Of a stretch of DNA of 46,979 nt, positions 18,605 to 27,402 are shown piece after piece. Source of the stretch: RGEC01 sp964475595 (GTDB taxonomy: Bacteria > Bacteroidota > Bacteroidia > NS11-12g > UBA955); assembly GCA_964475595.1 (NCBI GenBank), contig CAYYXG010000021.1, forward strand, positions 1 to 46,979, read 5' to 3'. How positions within the stretch are numbered: the first letter of the stretch is position 1; each line of letters begins with the position of its first letter. A program made the translations under genes and the position numbers. The notes below the pieces were generated by a model, which had not been told where the DNA came from, searched no databases, and was given only the letters and a program-made list of their open reading frames with translations.

Positions 18605-19016
18605 CCAATCCGGCAACCCGCTGCCCCAATATCAAACCAGCCACAGTGCCGGCATGGACCTCCATGCGCATTTACAGGAACCCCTCGTGCTACAACCGGG
18701 AGAAAGAAAACTGATTCCTACCGGTTTAACCCTTGAACTGCCGGAAGGTTACGAAGCCCAAATACGCCCACGCAGTGGGCTGGCCCTGAAAAATGGCATT
18801 ACTGTGCTCAATTCTCCGGGCACCATCGATGCCGATTACAGAGGAGAAGTCAAAGTTTTGCTGATTAACCTGGGGCAAGAGCCCTTTGAAATTGCCAATG
18901 GAGAACGCATAGCCCAGATGGTTATTGCCCGGCATGAAACAGTGAAATGGATGATGGCGGAACAACTCACCGAAACAGCCCGCGGTGCCGGTGGTTATGG
19001 TAGCAGCGGCAAATAA
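18582..19016 (+). CDS. dut: dUTP diphosphatase
   Basis: A 144-residue trimeric-type dUTPase, the usual length, hydrolysing dUTP to dUMP and pyrophosphate to keep uracil out of DNA. All five family motifs are present in order: AGMDLHA, RPRSGLA, GTIDADYRGEV, GERIAQMV and the flexible Gly-rich C-terminal RGAGGYGSSG. It overlaps the flippase by 23 bp and is probably translated from the same mRNA; this pairing is a coupling by position rather than by function. Confidence 0.96.
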   Translation: MLLVKIINQSGNPLPQYQTSHSAGMDLHAHLQEPLVLQPGERKLIPTGLTLELPEGYEAQIRPRSGLALKNGITVLNSPGTIDADYRGEVKVLLINLGQEPFEIANGERIAQMVIARHETVKWMMAEQLTETARGAGGYGSSGK

Positions 19017-19175
19017 TACAGCCTCTTAAAAAGACAAAATCCGGGACGAACCCGGACCTTGTCAGCTATGAAAACTTAATCTACCCCACACAAGAAACCA
19101 TCAAAACACGTATTTGTTTTGGTATTACTAATTTTTTTTGCAACCTAAGTCACAGTTCAACTCAGAATTTTATTG

Positions 19176-19183
19176 CACCTTTG
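19176..19183 (+). promoter_or_regulatory. -7 element of rhodanese-thioredoxin gene
   Basis: CACCTTTG (one mismatch to TAnnTTTG) ends 4 nt before the ATG at 19188. This supports 19188 rather than an upstream start at 19173. Confidence 0.4.
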
Positions 19184-19187
19184 TAGT

Positions 19188-19928
19188 ATGATGAGATTAA
19201 TGATGTTGTCGGCGCTTGTTTTTATAGCATTAGGCGCTTGTTCGCAGCAACCCAAACAAGGTGAAAATAAATCTAAAATCGTTGTAAACCTCAACACCGC
19301 AGATTTTGAGGCCGGTATGAAAAAAACACCTTCAAAAATTGTGTTGGATGTACGCACCGATGAGGAATTTAATAGCGGACATCTGGCGGGTGCCGTGAAT
19401 ATGAATGTGAATGACCCCTCATTTGCTGACCGCCTGAAACAGCTAGATACCACTCAGCCGGTTTATGTGTATTGCTTGTCGGGTGGAAGAAGCGGAAGGG
19501 CCGCTGAAATACTGAAAGATATGGGATTCCCCGCGGTTTACAACATGGAAGGCGGAATGAGCCGCTGGACCTACGAAAACCGCGCTGTGGAAAGTCCGGG
19601 TGGTCAGGCAGACAAAGGCATGAAAACAGCCGAATTTAAGCAGTTAATCGCCTCTCAAAAGGAAGAATGGGTGTTGGTCGATTTCTGGGCCAAATGGTGC
19701 GCTCCCTGCAAAAAAATTACTGCTTATTTGCCTGAAATTGAAAAAGAATTTGCGGGTAAAATCAGCATCGTGAAAATCAACTATGACGATAATCCCCGGC
19801 TGGTAAAAGAACTGGGGCTGGACAACGTGCCCTACCTGTTTCTTTACAAAAAAGGCACAGAGCAGTGGAAAAATAGCGGCTACATCGAAAAAGAAGCCCT
19901 GAAAGCAGCCATTCAAAAGGGACTTTAA
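19188..19928 (+). CDS. Lipoprotein with rhodanese and thioredoxin domains
   Basis: A 246-residue lipoprotein: signal peptide and lipobox LGAC (Cys18), then a rhodanese domain (about 30-135) with active-site Cys96 in YCLSGGRSG, then a thioredoxin domain (about 143-246) with WCAPC (Cys171, Cys174) and cis-Pro215. The two domains suggest transfer of a sulfane sulfur or disulfide reduction at the cell envelope. It differs from most thioredoxins, which are cytosolic. The 3' end overlaps the convergent serine hydrolase gene by 4 bp. The start is set by the -7 element and the lipobox. Confidence 0.85.
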   Translation: MMRLMMLSALVFIALGACSQQPKQGENKSKIVVNLNTADFEAGMKKTPSKIVLDVRTDEEFNSGHLAGAVNMNVNDPSFADRLKQLDTTQPVYVYCLSGGRSGRAAEILKDMGFPAVYNMEGGMSRWTYENRAVESPGGQADKGMKTAEFKQLIASQKEEWVLVDFWAKWCAPCKKITAYLPEIEKEFAGKISIVKINYDDNPRLVKELGLDNVPYLFLYKKGTEQWKNSGYIEKEALKAAIQKGL

Positions 19929-21226
19929 TCCTGACTGCGCATAAACCTTACCACACGCCCATCGGCGGTCTGAAGCCAATACATGCCCGGTTTTAGCCCG
20001 GATATATCCATGGCCTGATTAAGCTGTATTGTTAACGTCTTGACCGAACGGCCTGAAAGATCTGCAATCCTGGCAGTGCCCGTGTAATTAATGAATAGCG
20101 TATTTTCAGCGGGATTGGGCCAAACACTGAGCGGGGCGGTTTGAACCGCTGTTGTGCCTGTCGTGACGCACATCACCTTGTTTAAACGAGACCATATTTG
20201 TTCTCCCAGCAGAAAGGGCACATCCCCCAGCTGCCCGGAAGGCGCATTACCCATGCGAACCATCACCAGCTTTTTGGAAGGTGATACACACACAAATTGC
20301 CCATCTTTGCCAATACCGGAAAATAAATCAGCGGGGGCTGAGGGCATAAACGACCCTGGAAAAACATTTTGTAATCCGGGAACCATAAAAGAAGCTTTCC
20401 CGTTTAGCCACCACAGATATCCGTAACTTAGATTAAGGTTCTGAGATGTATTGACCATTTGCCGAACATAGCCGGTATCCCCCAGTATGGGTGTTCCATT
20501 CCATTTGAAGCCGTTTTGTGCCAGCAGGCCAAAACGAGCAAAGTTTCTGGCCTTGCTCAAGTAAACATTGTTATAGCCTGATTTAATCCATAAACCTGAA
20601 ATGCCGGTTTTGGTTTGCAGGGTTTGTTGGGTGTACAGATTCATGGTAGAACCGGTGGCGTTTTCTATCACCTTGTCCAGCAGGGTGTATGGCCCATTGT
20701 GGTAGGCCCAGCGCGTTCCGGGAGGCGCCTTGTAAACAAGGCAGGATTTGAGGGTGCAGAAATGATCGGGAACATCGTCATCCAACCCGGTGGTCATGGT
20801 GAGGTGGTGGCGCAGCGTAATGGCATCCTCCTGCGCTGATGTAAGGCTGCTCCAGCCGCTGCCTAGGTAATCGGCACTGCGGTCGCTGATGTTGAGTTTG
20901 CCCTCTTCCTGCGCCTTACCCACCAATAAAGCAGTGAGGGTTTTACCTGCCGATGCCCAATACCAGAAGCTATCCTGGGTGAAAGTGCCAAAATATTTTT
21001 CCATGGCAATTTTACCGTCAACTAAAACAATAAATGCCTTGCTATTTTGATTTTGCAGGTATTGGTACAATGGGGCGATACTGTCTGCGCACCAGCCCAG
21101 ACTTTTAGGGGAAACTGTATCCCAGAAAGCGGTTTGGTTTACCGGAGGATAGTAGGTGTTTTGCGCTTTAATACCGCCATAAGTCCACAGCAGCATTAAC
21201 ATCAGGAAATATCTCATGTATCTCAT
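19925..21226 (-). CDS. Secreted serine hydrolase (beta-lactamase family) with T9SS domain
   Basis: A 433-residue exported protein of the class C beta-lactamase/penicillin-binding-like family. It has a signal peptide (about 1-22), the S92-A-G-K95 active-site motif, a Y176-H-N178 second motif, and a C-terminal T9SS sorting domain (about 365-433, VWPNPAENTLFI, ISGLKPGMYWLQT). Members hydrolyse esters, peptides or amides; true beta-lactamase activity is not implied. The ATG at 21226 follows a GATATTTG -7-like element by 6 nt; ATG 21217 is an alternative. It is divergent from the methyltransferase gene. Confidence 0.8.
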   Translation of the reverse strand: MRYMRYFLMLMLLWTYGGIKAQNTYYPPVNQTAFWDTVSPKSLGWCADSIAPLYQYLQNQNSKAFIVLVDGKIAMEKYFGTFTQDSFWYWASAGKTLTALLVGKAQEEGKLNISDRSADYLGSGWSSLTSAQEDAITLRHHLTMTTGLDDDVPDHFCTLKSCLVYKAPPGTRWAYHNGPYTLLDKVIENATGSTMNLYTQQTLQTKTGISGLWIKSGYNNVYLSKARNFARFGLLAQNGFKWNGTPILGDTGYVRQMVNTSQNLNLSYGYLWWLNGKASFMVPGLQNVFPGSFMPSAPADLFSGIGKDGQFVCVSPSKKLVMVRMGNAPSGQLGDVPFLLGEQIWSRLNKVMCVTTGTTAVQTAPLSVWPNPAENTLFINYTGTARIADLSGRSVKTLTIQLNQAMDISGLKPGMYWLQTADGRVVRFMRSQD

Positions 21227-21232
21227 TAGACG

Positions 21233-21240
21233 CAAATATC
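21233..21240 (-). promoter_or_regulatory. -7 element of serine hydrolase gene
   Basis: On the minus strand GATATTTG (one mismatch) ends 6 nt before the ATG at 21226. Together with the element at 21303-21310 it forms a compact divergent promoter region. Confidence 0.35.
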
Positions 21241-21302
21241 TGCAAAAGGTTTAATCAGACCGGCAGGGTTTACACACTATTGTTCAAACCAATCGCCGGT
21301 GT

Positions 21303-21310
21303 TTTCTTTG
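21303..21310 (+). promoter_or_regulatory. -7 element of methyltransferase gene
   Basis: TTTCTTTG (one mismatch to TAnnTTTG) ends 7 nt before the ATG at 21318. Confidence 0.35.
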
Positions 21311-21317
21311 CAGCAGC

Positions 21318-22124
21318 ATGTACGAATTTCACGGCGATAAGAACCGCTACTTTGAACTCACCCGAAAAGTTACCGACAACCACATCATCCCATTTCTGAA
21401 GGAAACCGGGGCGTGGAAAGAGGGTATGCGGGTACTGGAGATTGGGTGCGGTGAAGCCGGCGTGCTCAAGGCCTTCACTGACTTGGGATGCCAAACGTTT
21501 GGCATAGAGCTGGAAGAATCACGTCTGGGGTTTGCGAGGCAATTTATGCAAGCCGAACTTGACGCCGGTAAGGTGGCTTTTTTGAACAAAGACGTATACG
21601 ATGTGGATGTGCAGGCAGACATCGGACAAACCTTTGATCTGGTGATACTGAAAGATGTGATTGAGCACATTCCCAACCAGGAAAAGTTCATGCCACAGCT
21701 GCATAAGTTTTTATCTCCCGGCGGGTCAGTATTTTTTGCATTTCCACCCTGGTGCATGCCTTATGGCGGACATCAGCAGGTATTGCCCGGAAAACTGGCT
21801 TCCAAAATGCCTTGGTATCATCTGTTACCGGGTCCTGTTTATCCGCTGGCGCTGAAACTGTTTGGGGTGAATGCTTCCGGCATTAGAACCATGAAGGAAA
21901 TTCGCGATACAGGCATTTCCATCAACCGATTCTTACGCATCTGCAAAAAGGCCTGTTTTAAAGAGCATGCAAGGCGTTTTTACCTGTTTAATCCGGTGTA
22001 TGAATACAAGTTTGGCATCAAACCCCGCAGGCAAAATGCCATCATCGCCAACATACCATGGCTGCGTGATTTTGTGACCATGGGGGTGTATTTTGTGGTG
22101 GTGCCCGAAAGTAACAGGCACTAA
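21318..22124 (+). CDS. Class I SAM-dependent methyltransferase
   Basis: A 268-residue methyltransferase. The SAM-binding motif I is VLEIGCGEAG (39-48), followed by an acidic loop (GIELEESRL), then LVILKDVIEHI (motif IV-like) and LSPGGSVFFAFPPW (motif V/VI-like). The fold is soluble and cytosolic. The C-terminal part (SINRFLRICKKACF, RRFYLFNPVYEYKFG) resembles methyltransferases of the glycan or surface-lipid group, which is only a hint. The acceptor is unknown. Confidence 0.85.
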   Translation: MYEFHGDKNRYFELTRKVTDNHIIPFLKETGAWKEGMRVLEIGCGEAGVLKAFTDLGCQTFGIELEESRLGFARQFMQAELDAGKVAFLNKDVYDVDVQADIGQTFDLVILKDVIEHIPNQEKFMPQLHKFLSPGGSVFFAFPPWCMPYGGHQQVLPGKLASKMPWYHLLPGPVYPLALKLFGVNASGIRTMKEIRDTGISINRFLRICKKACFKEHARRFYLFNPVYEYKFGIKPRRQNAIIANIPWLRDFVTMGVYFVVVPESNRH

Positions 22125-22173
22125 TCAGCTTGAAATTTCGTTAATTAACACAGCAACAATGATTGCAAAGTAT

Positions 22174-22181
22174 TATATTTG
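22174..22181 (+). promoter_or_regulatory. -7 element of porG-uppS-bamA operon
   Basis: TATATTTG is an exact TAnnTTTG match 16 nt before the ATG at 22198. No clear -33 TTG is found at the right distance. It is the only promoter signal I see for the following four genes. Confidence 0.5.
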
Positions 22182-22197
22182 CCTTTTAACAGCGGTC

Positions 22198-23112
22198 ATG
22201 AGAACAGCCAAAATCTTTCTTTTTTGCACTCTTTCCCTTTTGATGGTGCCTTTGCAGGCACAGAAAAAACTGTTTAAGGGCAAGCCCATAGAATTCGGTG
22301 GCACCATTGGTGTATCAAACTACATGGGTGATTTGGCCAAAGCAGTGGCAGTGCAGGAATTCAATCCCATGGGTGGGTTAATTTGCCGTTTCAACTTATC
22401 TGACTGGGTTACCCTGCGCGGCAATGCGCTATTCGGTCAAATTAGTGGTGATGACAAAAACTTCGCCAATAACGATGCGTTTCGCAAACAGCGCAATCTC
22501 AATTTTAAGAGCAATATTGTAGAGTTTGGCGGCACGGTAGAATGGAATTTTAAAGGATTTGGAGAAACACAGAATGCCAATCCCCGCTCCCCTTTTCTGT
22601 TTGGCGGTATTGCGGTGTTTAAGTTCAACCCCAAAACCCAGTTTAAATACATGCCCACAGATCCCAACGGGGTTGCATTGCATGGCGCCGATCTTCAAAG
22701 ATTTGATAATCAATGGATTGAACTGCAGCCATTGGGAACTGAAGGTCAGGAAACCACCAAATACAACGATCGACGTCGATATGCGCTCACACAAATTAGC
22801 ATTCCCGTGGGCATGGGTTACAAACAGCAATTCAATGGCGTGTGGGCGTGGGGTGTGGAACTGGGTGTCCGCAAAACGTTTACCGATTACCTGGATGATG
22901 TGAGTCTGGATTATGTAGACAACCAAATCGTGGGTGGAAACAGCGGTTCTCTGGCTGCTGCCCTGAAGGACAGAGGTCCTGAACTGGGTTATCAGAATTT
23001 TGACAATGGCATGGGTCGCGGAAATTCGGCCAATAAAGACTGGTATATGTTTCTAAACTTTACCATTACAAGAAAAATCGTTGGTGGTAAAACCATTTGT
23101 TTCCAGTTTTAA
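22198..23112 (+). CDS. PorG-like outer membrane protein (DUF6089), first copy
   Basis: A 304-residue protein with a signal peptide (MRTAKIFLFCTLSLLMVPLQ, cut near QAQ) and an 8-stranded-barrel-like body: IEFGGTIGVSNYMGDLAK, the N-terminal GxSNYxGDL signature, and RKTFTDYLDDVS, a DUF6089 hallmark. In Porphyromonas gingivalis PorG lies beside uppS and bamA and is needed for type IX secretion; the order here is the same. An upstream frame from 22093 overlaps the methyltransferase gene and is rejected in favour of the ATG at 22198. It overlaps the second copy by about 32 bp. Confidence 0.78.
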   Translation: MRTAKIFLFCTLSLLMVPLQAQKKLFKGKPIEFGGTIGVSNYMGDLAKAVAVQEFNPMGGLICRFNLSDWVTLRGNALFGQISGDDKNFANNDAFRKQRNLNFKSNIVEFGGTVEWNFKGFGETQNANPRSPFLFGGIAVFKFNPKTQFKYMPTDPNGVALHGADLQRFDNQWIELQPLGTEGQETTKYNDRRRYALTQISIPVGMGYKQQFNGVWAWGVELGVRKTFTDYLDDVSLDYVDNQIVGGNSGSLAAALKDRGPELGYQNFDNGMGRGNSANKDWYMFLNFTITRKIVGGKTICFQF

Positions 23113-23929
23113 CGCTGGAAGAAAAAAAATTGCATTGATTGTCGCAACATGTTTTGCGATGGGATCTTTGTTTTGTCAAAAATATTTCAGTGGACGGTTT
23201 GAAATGGGCCTGGGTGCGGGTGTTTCCAATTATCACGGAGATTTAGAGCACGGTACGTTCTACAAGCATTTTCATCCCTCCGGTATGCTATTCAGTAGGT
23301 ATAACCTGAGCAGTTATTTCTCGTGGAGAAATCAACTCGCCTACCTAAAAATCAGTGGTTCTGATGCGGGTGTTAAGGCGTATTCCAACCGCAATTTTAG
23401 TTTCCAATCTGATGTTTGGGAGCTGAGTAGTACGTTTGAATTTAATTTTCAGGCATTTGGCACTAACGTGAATGATGAACGGTGGACGCCATACTTCTAT
23501 TCAGGATTAAGCTTTTTTGTATTCGATCCCACACGACTTGAGAATAAGGATATCAACCTCAGAAAATTGCGCACGGAAGGACAAAGCAAACCCTACTCTA
23601 GACTGCAGCCATCCGTGCCCATTGGGTTTGGCATTAAAACCATGCTCAATCCCACCCGAAACCGCGGTGTTTGGGTGCTTGGGGTTGAGGGGTGCTGGCG
23701 CAAAACCTTTACTGATTACCTCGACGATGTGGGCGGTCTTTACCCAGATTATAAAACCATGGTTGATAATCAGGGGCTTGCCTCTGCGCAATACAGCCAT
23801 GCTCAGACTCTAAACGGCCAACCATTCACGCCAGCAGGAACAATGCGCGGTGATGATCATTTAAAGGATTGGTATTATTTCATCGGATTTACGGCATCTT
23901 ACCGTTTTACACCCTTAATTTGCAGATAG
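23081..23929 (+). CDS. PorG-like outer membrane protein (DUF6089), second copy
   Basis: A 282-residue paralogue of the gene before it: FEMGLGAGVSNYHGDLEHG and the repeated RKTFTDYLDDVG match. A signal sequence (KKIALIVATCFAMGSLFC) is present but no ATG precedes it; the frame opens at TTG 23081 with GTG 23084 next, so the start is probably one of these and translation coupled to the overlapping first copy. An ATG at 23159 would cut the signal sequence. Role as for PorG; the duplication is unusual. Confidence 0.72.
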   Translation: MVVKPFVSSFNAGRKKIALIVATCFAMGSLFCQKYFSGRFEMGLGAGVSNYHGDLEHGTFYKHFHPSGMLFSRYNLSSYFSWRNQLAYLKISGSDAGVKAYSNRNFSFQSDVWELSSTFEFNFQAFGTNVNDERWTPYFYSGLSFFVFDPTRLENKDINLRKLRTEGQSKPYSRLQPSVPIGFGIKTMLNPTRNRGVWVLGVEGCWRKTFTDYLDDVGGLYPDYKTMVDNQGLASAQYSHAQTLNGQPFTPAGTMRGDDHLKDWYYFIGFTASYRFTPLICR

Positions 23930-23936
23930 TAAAGCA

Positions 23937-24695
23937 GTGGCAGAGAAAGAACTATTATCCCGCATTGATACCCAACGAATCCCGAAACATGTGGCCATCA
24001 TCATGGATGGCAATGGGCGTTGGGCTAAAAAGCAGGGTTTTCTAAGGATTTTTGGCCACCGACAAGGGGTAGATACCGTAAGAAACGTGGTAGAAACAGC
24101 GGCAGAACTGGGGGTTAAGTACCTCACACTGTATGCCTTTTCTACCGAAAACTGGAATCGGCCCCGTACAGAAGTAAATGCACTGATGCAATTGCTGGTA
24201 GACAGCATTAAAAAAGAAACTCCTCGCCTGATGCAAAATGGCATCCGATTGGAAACCATTGGAAATATGGAGCAATTGCCCGCCGGATGTGTTAAAACCC
24301 TGAGAGATACTGAGGAAGCCACCAAAGATAATAATCGGATGACCCTGATTCTGGCGTTGAGCTACAGTGGCAGATGGGATATTATCGAGGCCGTCCGTAA
24401 AATCGCTATCGGTGTTAAAAGTGGCAATCTTGAGCCGGAAAATATTGGGGAAGAGGATTTGAATGCTGCCCTGAACACGGCCAAATACCCCAATCCGGAT
24501 TTGTTAATCAGAACCAGCGGTGAACAACGGATAAGCAATTTTTTGTTGTGGGAAATCGCCTACAGCGAGATTCATTTTACCCAGGTCCTGTGGCCCGATT
24601 TTTCAACCGAAGATTTTTATAAAGCCATTATCGACTATCAGGGAAGAGAGCGACGGTTTGGTAAAACAGGAGAGCAAATACAGCAGGTAATATGA
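23937..24695 (+). CDS. uppS: Isoprenyl transferase (undecaprenyl diphosphate synthase)
   Basis: A 252-residue cis-prenyltransferase making undecaprenyl diphosphate, the lipid carrier for peptidoglycan and surface glycans. Motifs: HVAIIMDGNGRWAKK with Asp24 and Gly25-Asn26-Gly27-Arg28, LTLYAFSTENWNRP, LALSYSGRWDI and the C-terminal DLLIRTSGEQRISNFLLW. The length is normal. The start is GTG at 23937, giving MAEKELLSRI; it lies 7 nt after the PorG copy. The stop overlaps the bamA ATG (ATGA). Confidence 0.95.
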   Translation: MAEKELLSRIDTQRIPKHVAIIMDGNGRWAKKQGFLRIFGHRQGVDTVRNVVETAAELGVKYLTLYAFSTENWNRPRTEVNALMQLLVDSIKKETPRLMQNGIRLETIGNMEQLPAGCVKTLRDTEEATKDNNRMTLILALSYSGRWDIIEAVRKIAIGVKSGNLEPENIGEEDLNAALNTAKYPNPDLLIRTSGEQRISNFLLWEIAYSEIHFTQVLWPDFSTEDFYKAIIDYQGRERRFGKTGEQIQQVI

Positions 24696-27262
24696 GGGCG
24701 CTAGTATTTATAACAGGACTCCTGATTGCCGGGTTATTGGGAGCACAAACCACCGATACCTCCCGTTATTTCAAATGGTATGATTACAATTTCACAGAAC
24801 CCGAAGAATTTGTTATCAAAAATATTTTGGTGGAAGAATCCGAAAATAAGCCCATCCAAAAATCACTAGTTGTGATATATTCAGGGCTAAGTATCGGGCA
24901 AAAAATTAAAATTCCGGGCAATGACATACCCAATGCCATCGACAATCTTTGGAAACTCAGCTACTACAGCGACATTCAGGTCTATATGCGTGTTACTGAA
25001 ACCGGTGGTGTAAAGAACCTTACCCTGAATTTCGTGGTCAAAGAACAGCTTCGTATCAATGGGCATCGATTTCCGGGGTTGAGTAACTCACAGGCCAAAA
25101 ACCTTAAAGAGGAGGCCGGTTTGAAGCGGGGCATGTACATTACCCCGAATCTAATCAATAAAACCCGAGCCAAAATCATACAGTATTACCGAGATAAGGG
25201 ATATTACAGCGTTTCCGTAAAGTTTAACCGCCTGCCTGCCACCGACCTAAAAACAGGAAAACCCATGCCGGGATTCGAGAATTTTGACATTTTGGTGGAC
25301 AAAGGTCCAAAAGTAAAGGTCTATGATTTTGCGTTTCACGGCAATGAAAAATTAACCGATAAACAGCTACGGCATTCCATTAAAAAACTCAAACGCAGGT
25401 ACCATAAGGTAAACATATTTGCCTCCTCCAAATACATAGAAAGCAAGTTTGAGGAAGAGAAAGACAATATTATTACCGGGTATTTATCCAAAGGATTCCG
25501 CGATGCGCGAATACTCAAAGACAGCATAGCACTGGTCAACCCCAAAAGAGTGGTCATTCATATTGATTTATTTGAGGGCAACAAATACCATTTCAGAAAT
25601 ATTGTTTGGAAAGGAAATACTAAATACCGAAGTGGTTTTCTTGATACCGTACTGGGTATCAAAAAAGGGAATGTGTTTAACCAGACCCAGCTGGATGAAC
25701 GACTTGGAACCGTCAATACTACGGGTGTTTTAGACATACAGAGTCTTTACATGGATGACGGGTACCTATTTTTTCAGCTTACCCCTGTGGAAACCGGAGT
25801 TTTCAACGATTCCATAGACCTGGAAATTCGCATTAATGAAGGCACTCAAGCCAAGGTAGGTCGCATTTCATGGACCGGCAATACCAAAACAACCGACAAG
25901 GTGATTTTGCGAGAAATACGGACCAAACCGGGCGATATTTTCTCCAGAGCAGAAATCCAGCGAACCATGCGTGACCTTGCGGCCATTGGGTTGTTCGACC
26001 CTCAGCAATTGAATGTGAACCCCAAACCTAACCCCGCTGACGGAACGGTCGATATTGACTATAAGCTGGTAGAAAAACCCTCCGATCAGATTGAATTGTC
26101 GGGCGGCTGGGGGGGCAATGCCTTTACCCGCAGAGCCACGCTGATTGGTACGGCCGGGATAACATTAAATAACTTCAGTACCCGACAGCTCCTACACCCC
26201 AAAAACTGGAATCCCGTGCCCACCGGAGATGGCCAAAAATTATCCATTCGTGCCCAAAGCAATGGTTCCAATTACCAGGGATATAATTTCAGTTTCACAG
26301 AGCCCTGGTTTGGTGGTCGCAAACCCAATTCTTTTTCGGTGAGCTTGTTCCGTACCATAAACGCTTTTGACTTTAGGCAGAGAACTGACCCCAACAGGCA
26401 GTATTTTATGAACACCGGAATGAGTGTGATGCTGGGCAAACGCCTGAAATGGCCGGATGATTTCTTTAATCTGCAGTATATTTTTAGCTTTCAGCAATAT
26501 AAAATGCAAAACCTTACCGGTGGTTTTTACGGATTTCCGGGGGGATTCAACGGTACCAGCTACAACCCATCATTGCAGATTATACTTACCAGAAGCTCCG
26601 TTTCAGATCCTATATTTCCCACCAATGGTAGCACACTAACCCTCAGCGCACAAGGCACTCCACCCTTTTCGCTGATGCGCAAAACCGAAGTGGCTCAGCT
26701 AACCTTACAGGAAAAATACAAATGGGCTGAATTTTACAAATGGAAAGTAGACATGGAGTGGTTTACGCCCATCACTAAAAAACTGGTGCTGATGAACAAA
26801 GCCCGATTTGGATTCCTGGGCTATTACAACAAACAAATGGGAACCACCTTCTTCGAGCGATTCCAGGTAGGAGGTGCCGGTATCTTTGGTTTCAACATTG
26901 CTGCCGCTGAAATCATTTCGCAGCGTGGCTATGATAACTACTCGATTTCCGCTACCGCCACAGGCAGTGAAGCCGGGGCCCCTATTTTCAATAAGTTCAC
27001 CACAGAACTGCGTTATGCCATCACCACTGGTCAAACGGCTACCGTATACACCCTCGCCTTTCTGGAGGCAGGAGATGCATGGAATAATATGCGCTCCTAT
27101 AATCCCTTTCAGTTGAAACGCTCTGCCGGGGTAGGGGTGCGCTTGTTTATGCCCATGTTTGGGCTTATAGGACTGGATTTTGCCTACGGATTTGATTACC
27201 GTCAGGTGCCCAGAAGCGGTAAGGCGGGACAGGTACACTTCTTTATCGGACAGCAGTTTTAG
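24692..27262 (+). CDS. bamA: Outer membrane protein assembly factor BamA
   Basis: An 856-residue BamA/Omp85: signal peptide (MRALVFITGLLIAGLLG, cut near AQT), several POTRA domains (about 35-440; for example GYYSVSVKFN, GFRDARILKDS, GLFDPQQLNVNP), and a C-terminal 16-stranded barrel (about 460-856) ending in the aromatic signature HFFIGQQF. It inserts barrel proteins in the outer membrane. Start ATG overlaps the uppS stop by 4 bp. In related genomes ompH/skp chaperone genes often follow bamA; here the next gene is a convergent aldehyde dehydrogenase. Confidence 0.94.
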   Translation: MRALVFITGLLIAGLLGAQTTDTSRYFKWYDYNFTEPEEFVIKNILVEESENKPIQKSLVVIYSGLSIGQKIKIPGNDIPNAIDNLWKLSYYSDIQVYMRVTETGGVKNLTLNFVVKEQLRINGHRFPGLSNSQAKNLKEEAGLKRGMYITPNLINKTRAKIIQYYRDKGYYSVSVKFNRLPATDLKTGKPMPGFENFDILVDKGPKVKVYDFAFHGNEKLTDKQLRHSIKKLKRRYHKVNIFASSKYIESKFEEEKDNIITGYLSKGFRDARILKDSIALVNPKRVVIHIDLFEGNKYHFRNIVWKGNTKYRSGFLDTVLGIKKGNVFNQTQLDERLGTVNTTGVLDIQSLYMDDGYLFFQLTPVETGVFNDSIDLEIRINEGTQAKVGRISWTGNTKTTDKVILREIRTKPGDIFSRAEIQRTMRDLAAIGLFDPQQLNVNPKPNPADGTVDIDYKLVEKPSDQIELSGGWGGNAFTRRATLIGTAGITLNNFSTRQLLHPKNWNPVPTGDGQKLSIRAQSNGSNYQGYNFSFTEPWFGGRKPNSFSVSLFRTINAFDFRQRTDPNRQYFMNTGMSVMLGKRLKWPDDFFNLQYIFSFQQYKMQNLTGGFYGFPGGFNGTSYNPSLQIILTRSSVSDPIFPTNGSTLTLSAQGTPPFSLMRKTEVAQLTLQEKYKWAEFYKWKVDMEWFTPITKKLVLMNKARFGFLGYYNKQMGTTFFERFQVGGAGIFGFNIAAAEIISQRGYDNYSISATATGSEAGAPIFNKFTTELRYAITTGQTATVYTLAFLEAGDAWNNMRSYNPFQLKRSAGVGVRLFMPMFGLIGLDFAYGFDYRQVPRSGKAGQVHFFIGQQF

Positions 27263-27402
27263 GTCTGCGGTTTATTTTTGTAATAGTTTATTGGTTTTTC
27301 AATTACCCAAACCCGTTACTCATCTATCGGCATTGACTGCCCATGGTTTTTCATGGCAATTGCCTTTAAATAAATATACGAAAAAAAACTGACAATTCCT
27401 AA

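Noticed and set aside
19040..19056. TCCGGG/CCCGGA hairpin as dut terminator
   Set aside because: Short 6-bp stem and no T tract follows; not counted as a terminator.
22093..22197. Upstream start of the first PorG gene
   Set aside because: Overlaps the methyltransferase end and displaces the signal peptide; the ATG at 22198 fits.
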